DNA of 64,000 nucleotides from Conchocele bisecta (lineage: Eukaryota > Mollusca > Bivalvia > Lucinida > Thyasiridae): positions 216,024,506 through 216,088,505 of the forward strand of contig CM055265.1 in the NCBI GenBank assembly GCA_029237695.1, written 5' to 3'. Shown here piece by piece: positions 48,101 to 52,692 of the stretch. How positions within the stretch are numbered: the stretch's first letter is position 1; every line of letters begins with the position of its first letter. Under the pieces are notes generated by a model. It was not told the origin of the DNA. It did not search any database and saw only the letters and a list, made by a program, of their open reading frames with translations. Made by a program: the position numbers and the translations under genes.

Positions 48101-51100
48101 TGGAATTCAGGATATGGAATTTTGAACAGTTCGCCCTCCCCTCCACCCCATGTGTCATTCATGGCATATTGTGTTTCTCTTTAGGTTCCGTACGTCCGTT
48201 TGTGTACATTTATGTCAAAAAGTTTGTAAGAGTTTCTCCATCATGTAATATCTTCAAATTACTTGAAGGATTGCTTTAATATTTAATCAGTTCATTCACC
48301 TGAATATGTGTGACACACTCTCACCACCAATACCTTTAAAATGGCGCTACAACATTTAGCCATTTTCTTATGTCAAAAAGATTGTAAATGTTAGACTTTC
48401 TCAAATGACTGAAATTTGTGTACATTTAAAGTTATCTTTTTTAAGACACAATCTCTAGTTAGAGTCCAGTATGCCATGAGGGCATATATCCATCAAACGT
48501 AATGTCTAGTTACCTGGAACTATAGGTGCAGACTGGGTGTAGCCAGTTATCTGTCTGTAGTTGTTGCTATGACTGGAGAAATGGGGCTTATGGGATTTGT
48601 GACCAGTGTAGATCCAGATCTTCATGGCACATTCATCTAGCCTGATTACGATCTATGTTGCTTGTTAGACGTATGACGGGTGTTTCGTTGATGGAATGGC
48701 GAACAGTGCAGGTCCTGATCTGACTGTGCGGATGCACAGGCTGATCTGGATCTACACTGGTCGCCAAACCATTTCTCCAGTCACAGCCACATATAACCAT
48801 GTTGTTGTATAGATTTTAAACCCCAATTACTGAATCACTTGAGCCACACATACGGTAGTCCTTCACCATTGATTCTGTAGCAAATTTACAGTTGGATTTT
48901 ATTTCGCCATGACGATAAAATTCTCGACGCGCAGTGAATTTTTTGACGTGGCAATAGCGGAGAACCATATTACTATTTTACGGCCTTAATGTATAACAAG
49001 GTACACATTTTTTAAAACATAATACAAACAGAAATGCAGAAAATGCTATAATTATATTGTATTCTTAAATTCAGTCGAGTGATTTAACCAATTATACAAA
49101 AAAATATAAAACTCTCGGCATTGGATTGATTAAATGTCAATTTTAATATTACAATTTATGTCTGTACAGAGTTATTGCCCCTGTCACCCTGAAGTAACTG
49201 AAATGGATTTTAATATGCTAATTTTCCGACCAATCCAATTGTCACAAAATGATTTTCAGACTGGTCCATTTAGGAAAAGGGTGTGTTTTTTTTTCTTCTA
49301 TTAAAAAATAAGGAAATTGCTTGCAAAAAGTGCAGATCCGGATGAGACGGCTCGTCACGAGCCGACTCATCTGGATCTGCACTGTTTGAAACACCACCGC
49401 TAGATAGAGGGCTGAAGTGTTGAAAGTGTTAAGTTTGTGTAACTAATACTCATTTATAGAAGGTCAGCCAACAATACAGTTTCGATGTTTATTGTACTTC
49501 AGTGATGCACACCGCTGCTGTAGAAAGAGGCATTCCCATGACTACCGACAACACATACCATCTGTAAGTGACCGGCCACATTCAGCTGTCAACCATAAAC
49601 ACTAGTGTTTACCTACTATACATTTGTATGTCTTGTCTTGTAAGAGTCTGATCTTGAGAAAACCACATCAGCAACTTTCTCCTACTGATGGCTAACTATC
49701 CTGTGTCAGTCTCCCGCAAAATTCTCCATGGTATGCATGTTTTTGTTGTTCGGAAATATTCAAAATGGTGCATGATATCTCTCATCTGTAGGGATGGGGA
49801 TATGGCGTTGGACTTCAATACCAGTTGTTGTGAGTTCAATCCTCGCCCTGCGCATGAACAATTACTTAAGAGTATTTCCATCCCACTAGTCTGTCGGATG
49901 AGACTTTAAACTGTGGTCCCGTCTCTATATGACCTTAGCTGTTGCTGAGACATTAAACCGAATCACTTTATCTCTCATATGTCAGATCCACTTTGCCACG
50001 TCCAGTCAACATATGAACTGTATAACTTAGTATTATAAGATAGCTATTTTTTTCAAAAATCCTCACATTTTCCATTCTGCTATAACTTATTCAGCGATCG
50101 ACTAATTGGCTAGAAACTTCATTTTTCACATTCAGTAGATGTGTATGCAATTCTCCATTCCACTTTAACTTTTTTATTTTATGAGTGATTGGCTTGGAAC
50201 TTCATCTGCATATTTCTTATAATTTATATGTTCATTCCCCGCCAGACCCATGCTCCCCACATTCCCAATGTCGAGGTCAAACTACTTATTTCACATTCAG
50301 TAGATACTTGCGAGTTTCGCAATTCTCCTGTAATGGCTTTAGTATACGAGCAATTGACTTGAAACTTCATGTGCACGTTACTCATCATTCATATTTTCAT
50401 TCCCCACCCCACCGATTCTGCCTCTGATCCCAAGGTGAAGGTCAAATAACTTTGAAATGTCATATTCAATTATAGATACGCGTTTTTCCATTCTCTTATA
50501 ACTCCTTTACTGTATGAGTGATTAGCTTAAAATCGAATGTGCATGTTTATGATCCAACCACCACAGCGACGGCAGACAGTTGGCGGTGTTCTTGTTTATC
50601 TAAGTTGATGTAGATTATAATTCCATAAAATGTGGCTGTAACTGGAGAAATATGGCTTATCGGATTTGTGACCAGTTTAGATCCAGATCAGCCTGTGCAT
50701 CCGCACAGTCTGATCAGGATCTGCACTGTTCACCATTCCATCAATGAAACACCCATCATCCTTCTAACAAGCAATAGAGATCATTATCAGTCTACAAGAG
50801 TGTCCTATTTGACCAGGATCTGCACAAATGACATAAGCACCATTATTATTACTGACCATTATTAATAGTAGCCCCCTCTCCAATAGTAGCCCTGTCACAT
50901 ATTTGCATTCTAAATTTGTTATTTTTCATTTTTCATACAAAAGCCATTTAAAACATTGTCAGCTGGGGTCTCTGGAGAGATTCAAGTCTGTGTCGAGTTC
51001 GTTCCAGGATCTGCACTGTTTTCCATTCCATCAATGAAACATCTGTCATGCTTCTAACAAGCAATATAGATCGTTAGCAGGCTACAGGAGTACATAAGCC

Positions 51101-51273
51101 TCTCCAGTCACGGCCACACTATGTTTATACTGCATGTTGACTGGCTCTCAGATGGGGTCCCTGGAGAGCTTCAAGTCGGTGTCAAGTTCGTTCCAATCGT
51201 TCCTGGAGGAGGAGGAGGACTCGATGTACTCTGCCCACTCCAGCCTCATAGACACGGCCGGCACCCTCGATCT
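16750..51273 (+). CDS. SMCR8: SMCR8 orthologue, 5' half (multi-exon span)
   Basis: SMCR8 is a longin/DENN protein that with C9orf72 and WDR41 forms a GTPase-activating complex acting in autophagy and lysosome signalling. Ten exons with matching phases read MGDFILIAEFSEQEGPRPV, then TFDQNDF, MADSEKGVHAF, VHHTVLNDIQARGYVRPF, KYGNRLVFMRDLEKYLEDLD and PKLLDVSN...FDRSL, in the order of the vertebrate protein. The Arg of the QARG stretch (codon 28262-28264) aligns with the reported arginine finger (Arg147 in human, from memory). About 320 residues are firm and about 105 more less so (exons 11-14). The DENN C-terminal half is absent. The start may be ATG 16750, or 16722 may begin an internal exon (acceptor CTGTTTCAG). 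Introns reach about 9.5 kb and are full of repeats. SMCR8 is compact in vertebrates, so this many introns is notable. Confidence 0.9.
16860..17180. other. Intron 1: degenerate repeated segments
   Basis: Contains two related segments with GGTCATGGATTATCT/GGCCATGGATTATCT and TTTTGGACT, each about 180 bases apart. No ORF. Probably an old tandem repeat. Confidence 0.5.
17246..17480. mobile_element. MITE family 'GTAGCCAG', copy 3, with a poly-C expansion
   Basis: Left half around GGAGCGGTCGGACG, then a C homopolymer (17279-17374, broken by one A and one G), then AGCCTCGAGGTCCACATTTT and the right end GTCTGGCTACGGGCCTG. In other copies the C tract is about 5-8 bases, so this one expanded or was mis-assembled. 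Confidence 0.8.
17543..17634 (+). CDS. SMCR8: SMCR8 exon 2
   Basis: Acceptor CTTACACAG, donor GTAAGT, phases 0 to 2. Encodes ITIPKDGGQTFDQNDF, then CVKILAVDHQ, matching LTIPND...TFDLNYFSLRIMSVDYQ of the longin domain. Confidence 0.92.
17815..17945. mobile_element. MITE family 3, right half
   Basis: From about GATCCTGATCAGACTGTGC to TCTCCAGTCACAGCCACA. The left half is missing; its place is taken by the small palindrome at 17720-17808 (GTGTAAGTGCACACACGAAC and its complement). Confidence 0.75.
18490..18650 (-). repeat. tRNA-derived SINE
   Basis: On the minus strand: TAGCTCAGTGGTAGAGCATC (A box) and GAGTTCCAATCCCGACA (B box), followed by a tail with CTTGGGCAAGACATCTTCGT. The head is too degenerate and its 3' part too long for a tRNA gene. 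Confidence 0.75.
18808..19016. mobile_element. MITE family 2, copy 3
   Basis: GGGGTCCGTTTCACTAAAC to GTTTAGTGAAACGGCCCC. The central GGCTGCATATGCAGCC is deleted, leaving TTGAGCTATGCTCAA. Confidence 0.9.
19113..19327. mobile_element. MITE family 4 (AACCCTTA...TAAGGGTT), copy 1
   Basis: Inverted ends AACCCTTATACCGCTATCTT and GCGATCTATGGGTTAA; inner GTCGTCTGCTG / GCAGACGAC; central hairpin ATCATTTCCATTGAAAATGAT. Other copies are at 34663-34941, 59244-59345 (half) and 60039-60225. Confidence 0.85.
19514..19750. mobile_element. MITE family 3, full copy
   Basis: Starts TGTGGCTGTAACTGGAGAAA and ends TTCAGTCACAGCCGCA, with the CATCAATGAAATGACCGTAA centre typical of the family. Confidence 0.88.
19975..20058 (+). 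repeat. 5' part of a SINE-like repeat interrupted by the 6.6-kb element
   Basis: GTACGTGTGAGTTGAATCCG and CTTATAACATATTTAATATT match the start of the repeat intact at 51370-51670; its continuation (CTAATCCTATTACTTGAG) resumes at about 26693. The two halves bracket the large element and locate its ends. Confidence 0.65.
20165..20760 (+). repeat. Tandem array of about 175-bp units with AAGATGGCCGCC words
   Basis: Four degenerate units, each with AAGATGGCCGCCAAAATG, an AATTGACTTAGGAAGGTGAT-like stretch, CTAAACATAGGTTTTC and GATTCTGTTTCTGATGTGAA. The first unit is part of the element's left inverted end; the right end has only one unit, so the array expanded on one side. Confidence 0.9.
20811..20902 (+). 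repeat. Poly-G tract
   Basis: About 90 G interrupted by two A. The Gly/Pro ORFs on both strands are artefacts. G-quadruplex potential is obvious; the length is unreliable in assemblies. Confidence 0.95.
22249..24774. mobile_element. 2.5-kb insertion inside the transposon-like gene, 6-bp direct repeats
   Basis: The coding sequence stops at ISV (about 24775) and resumes with AKKGLKLD (about 22248) in the order expected for the family. ACTGAT at 22243-22248 and at 24775-24780 bounds the insert like a target-site duplication. The inserted ends read TGTCGCGTGACACG and GACCTTGAC; no terminal inverted or long terminal repeat was found, and no recognised protein inside. An intron is possible but the borders do not read as GT-AG in the coding sense. 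Confidence 0.6.
23765..23975 (+). repeat. Short tandem cluster of ACTTTACATCCGG units
   Basis: Four to five degenerate units of GGAACTTTACATCCGGTCTA plus CCACTTCCGG, about 50-70 bases apart. The CCGGAA/TTCCGG words look like ETS-type sites but may be only repeat sequence. Lies in the 2.5-kb insert. Confidence 0.75.
26693..26762 (+). repeat. 3' part of the interrupted SINE-like repeat
   Basis: CTAATCCTATTACTTGAG, then GGGGCGAAGTGACTCTGTG and AAATATTCAGTTCTGGGATT, continuing the half at 19975-20058. Confidence 0.65.
26766..27064. mobile_element. MITE family 1, intact copy
   Basis: 299 bp from TAGCCTATTTCACC to GGTGAAATCGGCTA, flanked by CTG (26763-26765) and CTG (27065-27067). The central hairpin is ATTATCACAGCCATTTGGCT plus its arm. 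It ends 67 bp upstream of SMCR8 exon 3. Confidence 0.93.
27132..27198 (+). CDS. SMCR8: SMCR8 exon 3
   Basis: Acceptor TGTCAACAG, donor GTAAGT. The first G completes the Glu split from exon 2, then TEEAQVVMADSEKGVHAF. It matches VEDSKVVLGDSKEGAFAYV of vertebrate SMCR8, with a shorter loop before it. Confidence 0.92.
27262..27500. mobile_element. MITE family 5, near-perfect hairpin
   Basis: GAAGTAATGGACCGAGGTCT pairs with GACCTCGGTCCGTTACTTC. The arms of about 115 bp contain TGCCTAAAAGCATCAATAAA and a centre CCATATAGCTATATGG. Confidence 0.92.
27970..28145. mobile_element. MITE family 'GTAGCCAG', copy 4
   Basis: Starts CAGGCCTGTAGCCAGGGGGG and ends GTCTGGCTACGGGCCTG. It lies 85 bp upstream of SMCR8 exon 4. 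Confidence 0.87.
28229..28357 (+). CDS. SMCR8: SMCR8 exon 4 (arginine-finger exon)
   Basis: Acceptor TGTCCCGCAG, donor GTCAGA after AAAAAG; 43 codons, phase 0 at both ends. VHHTVLNDIQARGYVRPF and CISYVMSDPRKLMACYQDIS match the best-conserved longin segment. The Arg in QARG is codon 28262-28264. Confidence 0.95.
28385..28535. mobile_element. Hairpin MITE in intron 4
   Basis: GGACCTGTGGTACAAAA near 28390 pairs with TGTATCACAGGTCC; the inner arms hold TACCCCACCCACTA and AGTGGGTGGGGTA. A half copy lies at about 61310-61370. Confidence 0.8.
28828..29025. mobile_element. MITE family 3 copy with internal deletion
   Basis: Starts TGTGGCTGTGACTGGAGAAA, with CAATGAACAACCTGTCATG in the centre, and ends near CTAGTCACAACCA. 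Confidence 0.8.
29030..29640. other. Intron 4, no recognised feature
   Basis: AT-rich sequence without a supportable ORF or repeat boundary. Confidence 0.55.
29640..29998. repeat. Dispersed inverted-repeat element
   Basis: Begins ATATCAGAGCTCCAGATAAG and ends CTTATCTGGAGCTCTGATAT, a perfect 20-base inverted repeat. Internal sequence matches 11700-11820 in reverse. It abuts the exon 5 acceptor (exon starts 30008). Confidence 0.85.
30008..30092 (+). CDS. SMCR8: SMCR8 exon 5
   Basis: Acceptor CCTACTTCTAG, donor GTGGGT, phases 0 to 1. MKYGNRLVFMRDLEKYLED and LDYTK match the conserved GNRKAF..ELEKKLKDLDYTR helix. Confidence 0.95.
30208..30510. mobile_element. MITE family 1, intact copy
   Basis: TAGCCAGTTTCATC to GGTGAAATCGGCTA, 303 bp, flanked by CAG (30205-30207) and CAG (30511-30513). 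Lies between exons 5 and 6. Confidence 0.92.
30637..30779 (+). CDS. SMCR8: SMCR8 exon 6
   Basis: Acceptor CCATTTCAG; donor GTACGG at 30780, chosen because it gives phase 0 to exon 7 (a second donor, GTAAAC at 30785, would break the frame). Encodes NALNTIRQSMEEIKDIIS, probably part of the helical segment after the longin domain. Confidence 0.88.
30850..32186 (+). repeat. 20-bp minisatellite in intron 6, first block
   Basis: Units of TGTTCCGGTGTTCACTACCA. The first 500 bases are degenerate (TGTTCTAGTGTTCACTACCA and older variants); from about 31390 the units are nearly uniform. All three frames stay open, giving long spurious ORFs. Confidence 0.95.
32187..33126. mobile_element. GTCGAGCCCG...CGGGCTCGAC element inserted in the minisatellite
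   Basis: Inverted ends GTCGAGCCCGATTGCGG and GCGGGCTCGAC. The interior has a CCGT-rich tract (32400-32490) and three units of about 165 bp with AAATCTGCGTTAAAGTTTTT and CATTGACTTGAAAC. It interrupts the 20-bp array, which resumes at once on its right. Confidence 0.85.
33139..33640 (+). repeat. 20-bp minisatellite, second block
   Basis: Same TGTTCCGGTGTTCACTACCA unit as 31390-32186, ending 10 bases before the exon 7 start. Confidence 0.95.
33649..33790 (+). CDS. SMCR8: SMCR8 exon 7
   Basis: Acceptor GTCACCTGCAG directly after the minisatellite, donor GTATGT, phases 0 to 1. Starts DDKDLEERFQSLEANM and ends KDFPTNHGNVGGYER. The 5' part continues the helix; the Ser/Gly-rich end is a lineage-variable linker. 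Confidence 0.88.
33800..33940 (+). repeat. Internally deleted SINE
   Basis: GGGATGGGTTGTGACCTAGG and GTTGCTGCGACGTTAAACCC match the head and tail of the SINE at 63007-63345. Confidence 0.75.
34122..34168 (+). pseudogene. Partial duplicate of the SMCR8 exon 7 3' end
   Basis: 47 bases closely matching the end of exon 7 and followed by a usable donor (GTACGT). In frame it reads KDFPTHHGYMGGYER against KDFPTNHGNVGGYER; two changes are silent. A matching piece of intron (AAATGATGTCAAAAGTTGA) follows both, so a segment of about 350-380 bp was duplicated. No good acceptor precedes it. Confidence 0.8.
34663..34941. mobile_element. MITE family 4, copy 2, with a duplicated core
   Basis: AACCCTTAGACCGCTACTCG to TAGCGGTCTAAGGGTTAA. 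The hairpin core (AATCATTTCC...GGAAATGATT) is present twice in tandem. Confidence 0.87.
35042..35109 (+). CDS. SMCR8: SMCR8 exon 8
   Basis: Acceptor TTATGTTGCAG, donor GTATGT. The first two bases complete Ser from exon 7, then GSYTTESPSPEFSLF and SKSKDLK, phase 0 at the end. A Ser/Pro-rich linker; assigned by phase and position rather than strong similarity. Confidence 0.8.
35270..35360. repeat. Half copy of the GGATTCCGCTGG MITE
   Basis: GCGATAAAAAAATTGTAATT, a T tract and CCCCAGCGGAATCCCTG match the right half of 12186-12395. Confidence 0.75.
35600..35965. repeat. Short version of the AGAGCTTA...GTCAAGCTTGTAT repeat
   Basis: GAAGAGCTTAATGTTGTAAC, CGTCGGCGTCGGCG, GTCAAGCTTGTATCTTCAAT and the end GAGCTATGCTGTTCTCCAAC match the borders and units of the large element at 37137-39965. 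Confidence 0.75.
36021..36146 (+). CDS. SMCR8: SMCR8 exon 9
   Basis: Acceptor GTGACATTTCAG, donor GTGGGT, 42 codons, phase 0 at both ends. PKLLDVSNIRGKRRFDRSLR and LHELCSWGARE match the TPKLIKAKSTKCFDKKLKTLEELC segment of vertebrate SMCR8. Confidence 0.92.
36235..36535. repeat. TTTAGCTCGCTTGCATGAAG repeat
   Basis: Starts TTTTTAGCTCGCTTGCATG, with GGTGTCCGTCATTGGCG and two units of GTTTCCTTTGATAG. Relatives are at 37025-37135 and 40010-40400. Non-coding. Confidence 0.6.
36545..36975 (+). repeat. SINE-like repeat (AAGTGACTCTGGTGTGGCG family), copy
   Basis: GTACGTTTTTATCTTTGGCT, GAAGGGGGCCAAGTGACTCT, GGGCTGAATATATAGATT and the tail GACCTTAGCTGTTGATAGGC. Other copies: 51370-51670, 56275-56590, and the split one at 19975/26693. 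Confidence 0.75.
37137..39965. mobile_element. Inverted-repeat element swollen by two tandem arrays
   Basis: The ends TTTAGCTCGACTATTCGAAG and GTAGTCGAGCTATGCTGTTC are inverted at TAGCTCGACTA. Inside are GTCGGC repeats, array A (37205-38300, units of about 165-180 bp with GTCAAGCTTGTATATGGAAT and ATACTTGGACAACTTCATCT) and array B (38300-39715). No coding capacity. It occupies most of SMCR8 intron 9. Confidence 0.85.
38300..39715 (+). repeat. Tandem array B, about 155-bp units
   Basis: Eight or so units with CACGCACCTACGTCCAAGGT, CAAAGGTCAAACCTATTGAA, CCTTCCGCTCTATATCTTCT and GATGCATGGATTATCAAATG. Longer and shorter units alternate, suggesting a higher-order repeat. Complement-strand ORFs here (for example 38540-38961) are repeat translations. 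Confidence 0.92.
40551..40776. mobile_element. MITE family 2, copy 4
   Basis: GGGGCCCGTTTCACTGAAC with the core ATAGGCTGCATATGCAGCCT; the right end is shortened at TTTTAGTGAAATGGCCC. It lies 140 bp upstream of exon 10. Confidence 0.88.
40919..40976 (+). CDS. SMCR8: SMCR8 exon 10
   Basis: Acceptor CATATTTCAG, donor GTATGT, phases 0 to 1. FFKRDYSALQVDQLDYSVL aligns with the HMFRGDLCYLLTSQIDRALL region of vertebrate SMCR8. It is the last exon I can place by similarity with good confidence. Confidence 0.85.
41475..45260. repeat. C/G-tract repeat array with inversions
   Basis: About 15-20 units of 190-230 bp with AGAAATACTCCC, TGTCTACAAAGAGACATTC, CCATATGC and C or G runs beside TTTCCTAGGAAA. 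Units run in one orientation at 41950-43080 and 43970-44230 and in the other at 43240-43680 and 44370-44830. Homopolymers include T42 (about 42774-42815) and C35 (about 45109-45143). All ORFs here are repeat artefacts. Confidence 0.92.
43094..45110 (+). repeat. 1.14-kb tandem segmental duplication inside the array
   Basis: AATTGACACTTAGCAAATAC begins at about 43098 and again at about 44236; ATGTGCACATGTTTGGTGGG occurs at about 43855 and 44992. The offset is about 1137 bases in both cases. The copies differ mainly in homopolymer lengths. Confidence 0.88.
45313..45558. mobile_element. MITE family 3, full copy
   Basis: TGTGGCTGTGACTGGAATAA to TCTCCAGTCACAGTCACA, with the centre in reverse orientation (CATGTCAGTGTTTCATTGAT). 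Confidence 0.88.
45675..45780 (+). repeat. SINE, 5' part, interrupted
   Basis: GGTAGACCATTGGACATCAA, GGTTGTGATTTCAATCCATG and AGTATTTCCATCCACCTG resemble the SINE at 49785-49970. Its tail (GTTGCTGATATGTTAAACC) reappears at about 47420, after the inserted element. Confidence 0.7.
45783..47410. mobile_element. TAGCTCACCTGAGC...AGGTGAGCGATA element
   Basis: The left end TTAGCTCACCTGAGC and right end TTTTAGGTGAGC form a short inverted repeat. Inside are a GTCCGTCC tract and three or four degenerate units of about 430-450 bp, each with CCAAGATGGCCGCC, CTTCTTCTCAC, GCCGATTTCGACGA and ATGGGCGTCGCCCGAGGGG. No ORF. Recognised as a common bivalve-type repeat; class unknown. Confidence 0.8.
47790..47812 (+). 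CDS. SMCR8 exon 11, tentative micro-exon
   Basis: 23 bases after acceptor GTTTATTCAG with donor GTTAGT; reads A-AMVTLEE if joined to exon 10. Including it gives an open frame through exons 12, 13 and 14 with all phases correct. It lies at the edge of a hairpin (47815-47875), so it could be a chance match. Confidence 0.35.
47815..47900. repeat. Small hairpins
   Basis: AAAGAGGAGGGCTAACTCCA pairs with TGGAGTTAGTCCTCCTCTTT; a second small stem is CTTATCATCACATGATAAG. Confidence 0.85.
47919..47988 (+). CDS. SMCR8: SMCR8 exon 12, frame uncertain
   Basis: Acceptor CCATTTATTGACAG, donor GTGAGA. With exon 11 the frame is GQIVVSYHLAVTVLEP; without it, joined directly to exon 10, it is PDCGVLSFGSDCIGANFL, which has the more protein-like composition. 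Both are open. It falls in the variable middle of SMCR8, so similarity does not decide. Confidence 0.55.
48000..48540. other. Intron 12, no clear feature
   Basis: Contains a degenerate pair of GTACATTTATGTCAAAAAGT and GTAAGAGTTTCTCCA segments, also seen at about 34428-34480; otherwise unremarkable. Confidence 0.5.
48545..48793. mobile_element. MITE family 3, full copy
   Basis: TTGCTATGACTGGAGAAATG to TTCTCCAGTCACAGCCACAT, with a GATCTGACTGTGCGGATGCA inner arm. Confidence 0.87.
48890..49030. repeat. Repeat fragment related to 8430-8530
   Basis: CATGACGATAAAATTCTCGA and GCGGAGAACCATATTACTAT resemble CATGACGATAAAATGCTAGA and GAGAACCAAAGTACTTTTGA at 8443-8515. Ends undefined. Confidence 0.5.
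49325..49400. mobile_element. Hairpin MITE family 6, copy 1
   Basis: AGTGCAGATCCGGATGAGAC and its inverted partner around GACGGCTCGTCACGAGCCG. A second copy is at 59720-59800. Confidence 0.85.
49460..49563 (+). CDS. SMCR8: SMCR8 exon 13, frame uncertain
   Basis: Acceptor TCATTTATAG, strong donor GTAAGT at 49564. In phase with exons 11-12 it reads GQPTIQFRCLLYFSDAHR and ends phase 0, fitting exon 14. If an inner acceptor (CAATACAG, 49479) is used instead, SFDVYCTSVMHTAAVERGIP results, which looks more like protein but then does not join exon 14 in frame. Confidence 0.45.
49785..49970 (+). repeat. SINE, near full length
   Basis: Head GGGGATATGGCGTTGGACTT, B-box-like GTGAGTTCAATCCTCGCCC, body TATTTCCATCCCACTAGTCT and tail GACCTTAGCTGTTGCTGAGA, ending GACATTAAACC. 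Confidence 0.8.
49980..50600. repeat. Degenerate tandem repeat in intron 13
   Basis: Three or four units of about 155 bases with CTTGAAACTTCATGTGCA-like, TTTTCATTCCCC and CACATTCAGTAGAT. Related in style to the interior of 14455-15130. Confidence 0.65.
50631..50860. mobile_element. MITE family 3, nearly full copy
   Basis: ATGTGGCTGTAACTGGAGAA with GATCAGCCTGTGCATCCGCA and CCATCAATGAAACACCCATC; the right end decays into ATTATTACTGACCATTATTA. Confidence 0.82.
50962..51006 (+). pseudogene. Partial duplicate of the SMCR8 exon 14 5' end
   Basis: About 45 bases match the start of exon 14 with a few changes; after an acceptor-like TTGTCAG it reads LGSLERFKSVSSSFQ against MGSLESFKSVSSSFQ. It is cut off by MITE family 3 sequence. 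Probably an exon remnant from a local duplication. Confidence 0.8.
51006..51120. mobile_element. MITE family 3, right half
   Basis: GGATCTGCACTG, CCATCAATGAAACATCTGTC and the end CTCCAGTCACGGCCACA. It directly abuts the partial exon 14 copy. Confidence 0.82.
51152..51273 (+). CDS. SMCR8: SMCR8 exon 14
   Basis: Acceptor GACTGGCTCTCAG, donor GTACGT, phase 0 to 2. Encodes MGSLESFKSVSSSFQSFLEE then EEDSMYSAHSSLIDTAGTLD, a Ser-rich acidic linker like the SVGSYKSSVESV region of vertebrate SMCR8. The next exon was not found. Confidence 0.75.
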
Positions 51274-51364
51274 GTACGTATTGCAGGAATAAAACCATCG
51301 GCTGTATGAATAACATTTGATCTGGGTGACAAGTGGAAGCAAGCGATGGGTAATTTAACGATCA

Positions 51365-51680
51365 ATCCCAAATTGAGACCTGGTTTGGTACGTCTTTGGC
51401 ATTCTTGTATGTGAGGGTTAAATCTGCTTATACCCCTTGTATGATAATATGATTATTCCTAATCCTATTACTGTCAGGGGAAGGGGCCAAGTGGCTTTGG
51501 TGTGGTGTGGACCTCTCACCAGGTCAGGTTATTCTAATTTCCGGGCTGAATATATTGTTTCTCGATGTAAATATTCTGTTCTGATTTTTGGATTTTCCAC
51601 CCAATGCAGCAGGTTAAATAGGCCCGGTCTTACATGACCTTAGCTGTTGATAGGCCGTTAAACACCAATAAACAAACAAA
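51365..51680 (+). repeat. SINE-like repeat, intact copy
   Basis: GTACGTCTTTGGCATTCTTG, GGGGCCAAGTGGCTTTGGTG, TCCGGGCTGAATATATTG and the tail TGACCTTAGCTGTTGATAGG, ending AATAAACAAACAAACAAAC. Serves as the reference for the split copy around the 6.6-kb element. Confidence 0.8.
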
Positions 51681-51689
51681 CAAACTGTT

Positions 51690-52190
51690 TGAAGTGTGTA
51701 GAGTCTGATGGACTCGCAAAATTTAAACAGACCAAATGGTTGTCATACTACAGTAAACGCAACAGCCCTTGTGTTTATTACTTATATTTACATTGCATGT
51801 TAATAGTTTCAAAAATGTAAATAGCCAAATATGGTGCTAAAATTAAGATTCATCTGGTTTAAAGTCATTTTCTCGCAATTCATGGAACAGCGACGTCGGC
51901 CAATAGCGTAACCTTATTGACAACTTCATGGAAATTAATGACGTCAATCAAACTTTAACCAATCAACGTCACACGACGTCATGTGAGGCCAATGAAATTC
52001 ATTGGAATATAAACGCAGTACGTTGAATGTGCATTTCCATTATGAATTTATGGAAGATGTAAACTACATGTAATGATGGAGTTTTATAACTTATGTGAAA
52101 TTGCATTATGCATATTGGAATACACGACACATAATACATATCGGGAATTACCGTTAATGGCGTCATGCAATATTTTTCATGGAAACTTTT
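51690..52190. other. No recognised feature
   Basis: AT-rich, with several ACGTCA words (51890-51980). No ORF or repeat boundary supported. Confidence 0.5.
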
Positions 52191-52194
52191 TAAT

Positions 52195-52429
52195 GTCGGC
52201 AAAATGGACCGATATGGGCAAGTTAAATGTTTTCAAAAGAGATTTCAAATGATAGCGGCCAGATTGTATGACATGGCCTCTGTTCTCATACAAAAATGCC
52301 ACGTGGGAATGAAAATCGCTGGCCACTGGTCATACATGTAGTTCGGGGGATGGCCGTTATTCCAAGGTTTTATAAAGAACAAAATTGGATGGGGGGATTT
52401 TTAACTGGCCGTTAGCACAGGTTTGACTG
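52195..52429. mobile_element. Right end of a pogo/Tigger-type element (second family)
   Basis: AAATGATAGCGGCCAGATTG, CATACAAAAATGCCACGTGG and the end GGCCGTTAGCACAGG plus TTTGACTG, followed by TA. The same sequence in the other orientation starts a copy at 56753 (CAGTCGAACCCGTGCTAATG). Confidence 0.7.
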
Positions 52430-52540
52430 TATTGTCACAGGCTTGTCAGGCAAGACTAGGAAACATGTATCTGTAGGGATTCCGAGGCCAAATTTGCAAT
52501 GTTTACTTTACATATGTATTAAATCCCTGCAAATATATCT

Positions 52541-52645
52541 GGGGGCCGTTTCACAAAACTTTGTATGACTAAAATGTTTGTAAGTGCAAAATTATGAAGT
52601 CTGTAAATTTCACATTAACAATGTTTTCTATTAAACAATTATTAG
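52541..52645. mobile_element. MITE family 2, left half of a split copy
   Basis: GGGGGCCGTTTCACAAAACT to TAAACAATTATT. The right half resumes at about 54108 (CTATTATTGGATTTACATG) and ends at 54257. Confidence 0.85.
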
Positions 52646-52692
52646 CTTAAACAATTTGTATTTCAAAGTATTGCAAGTGAGATACATATATA

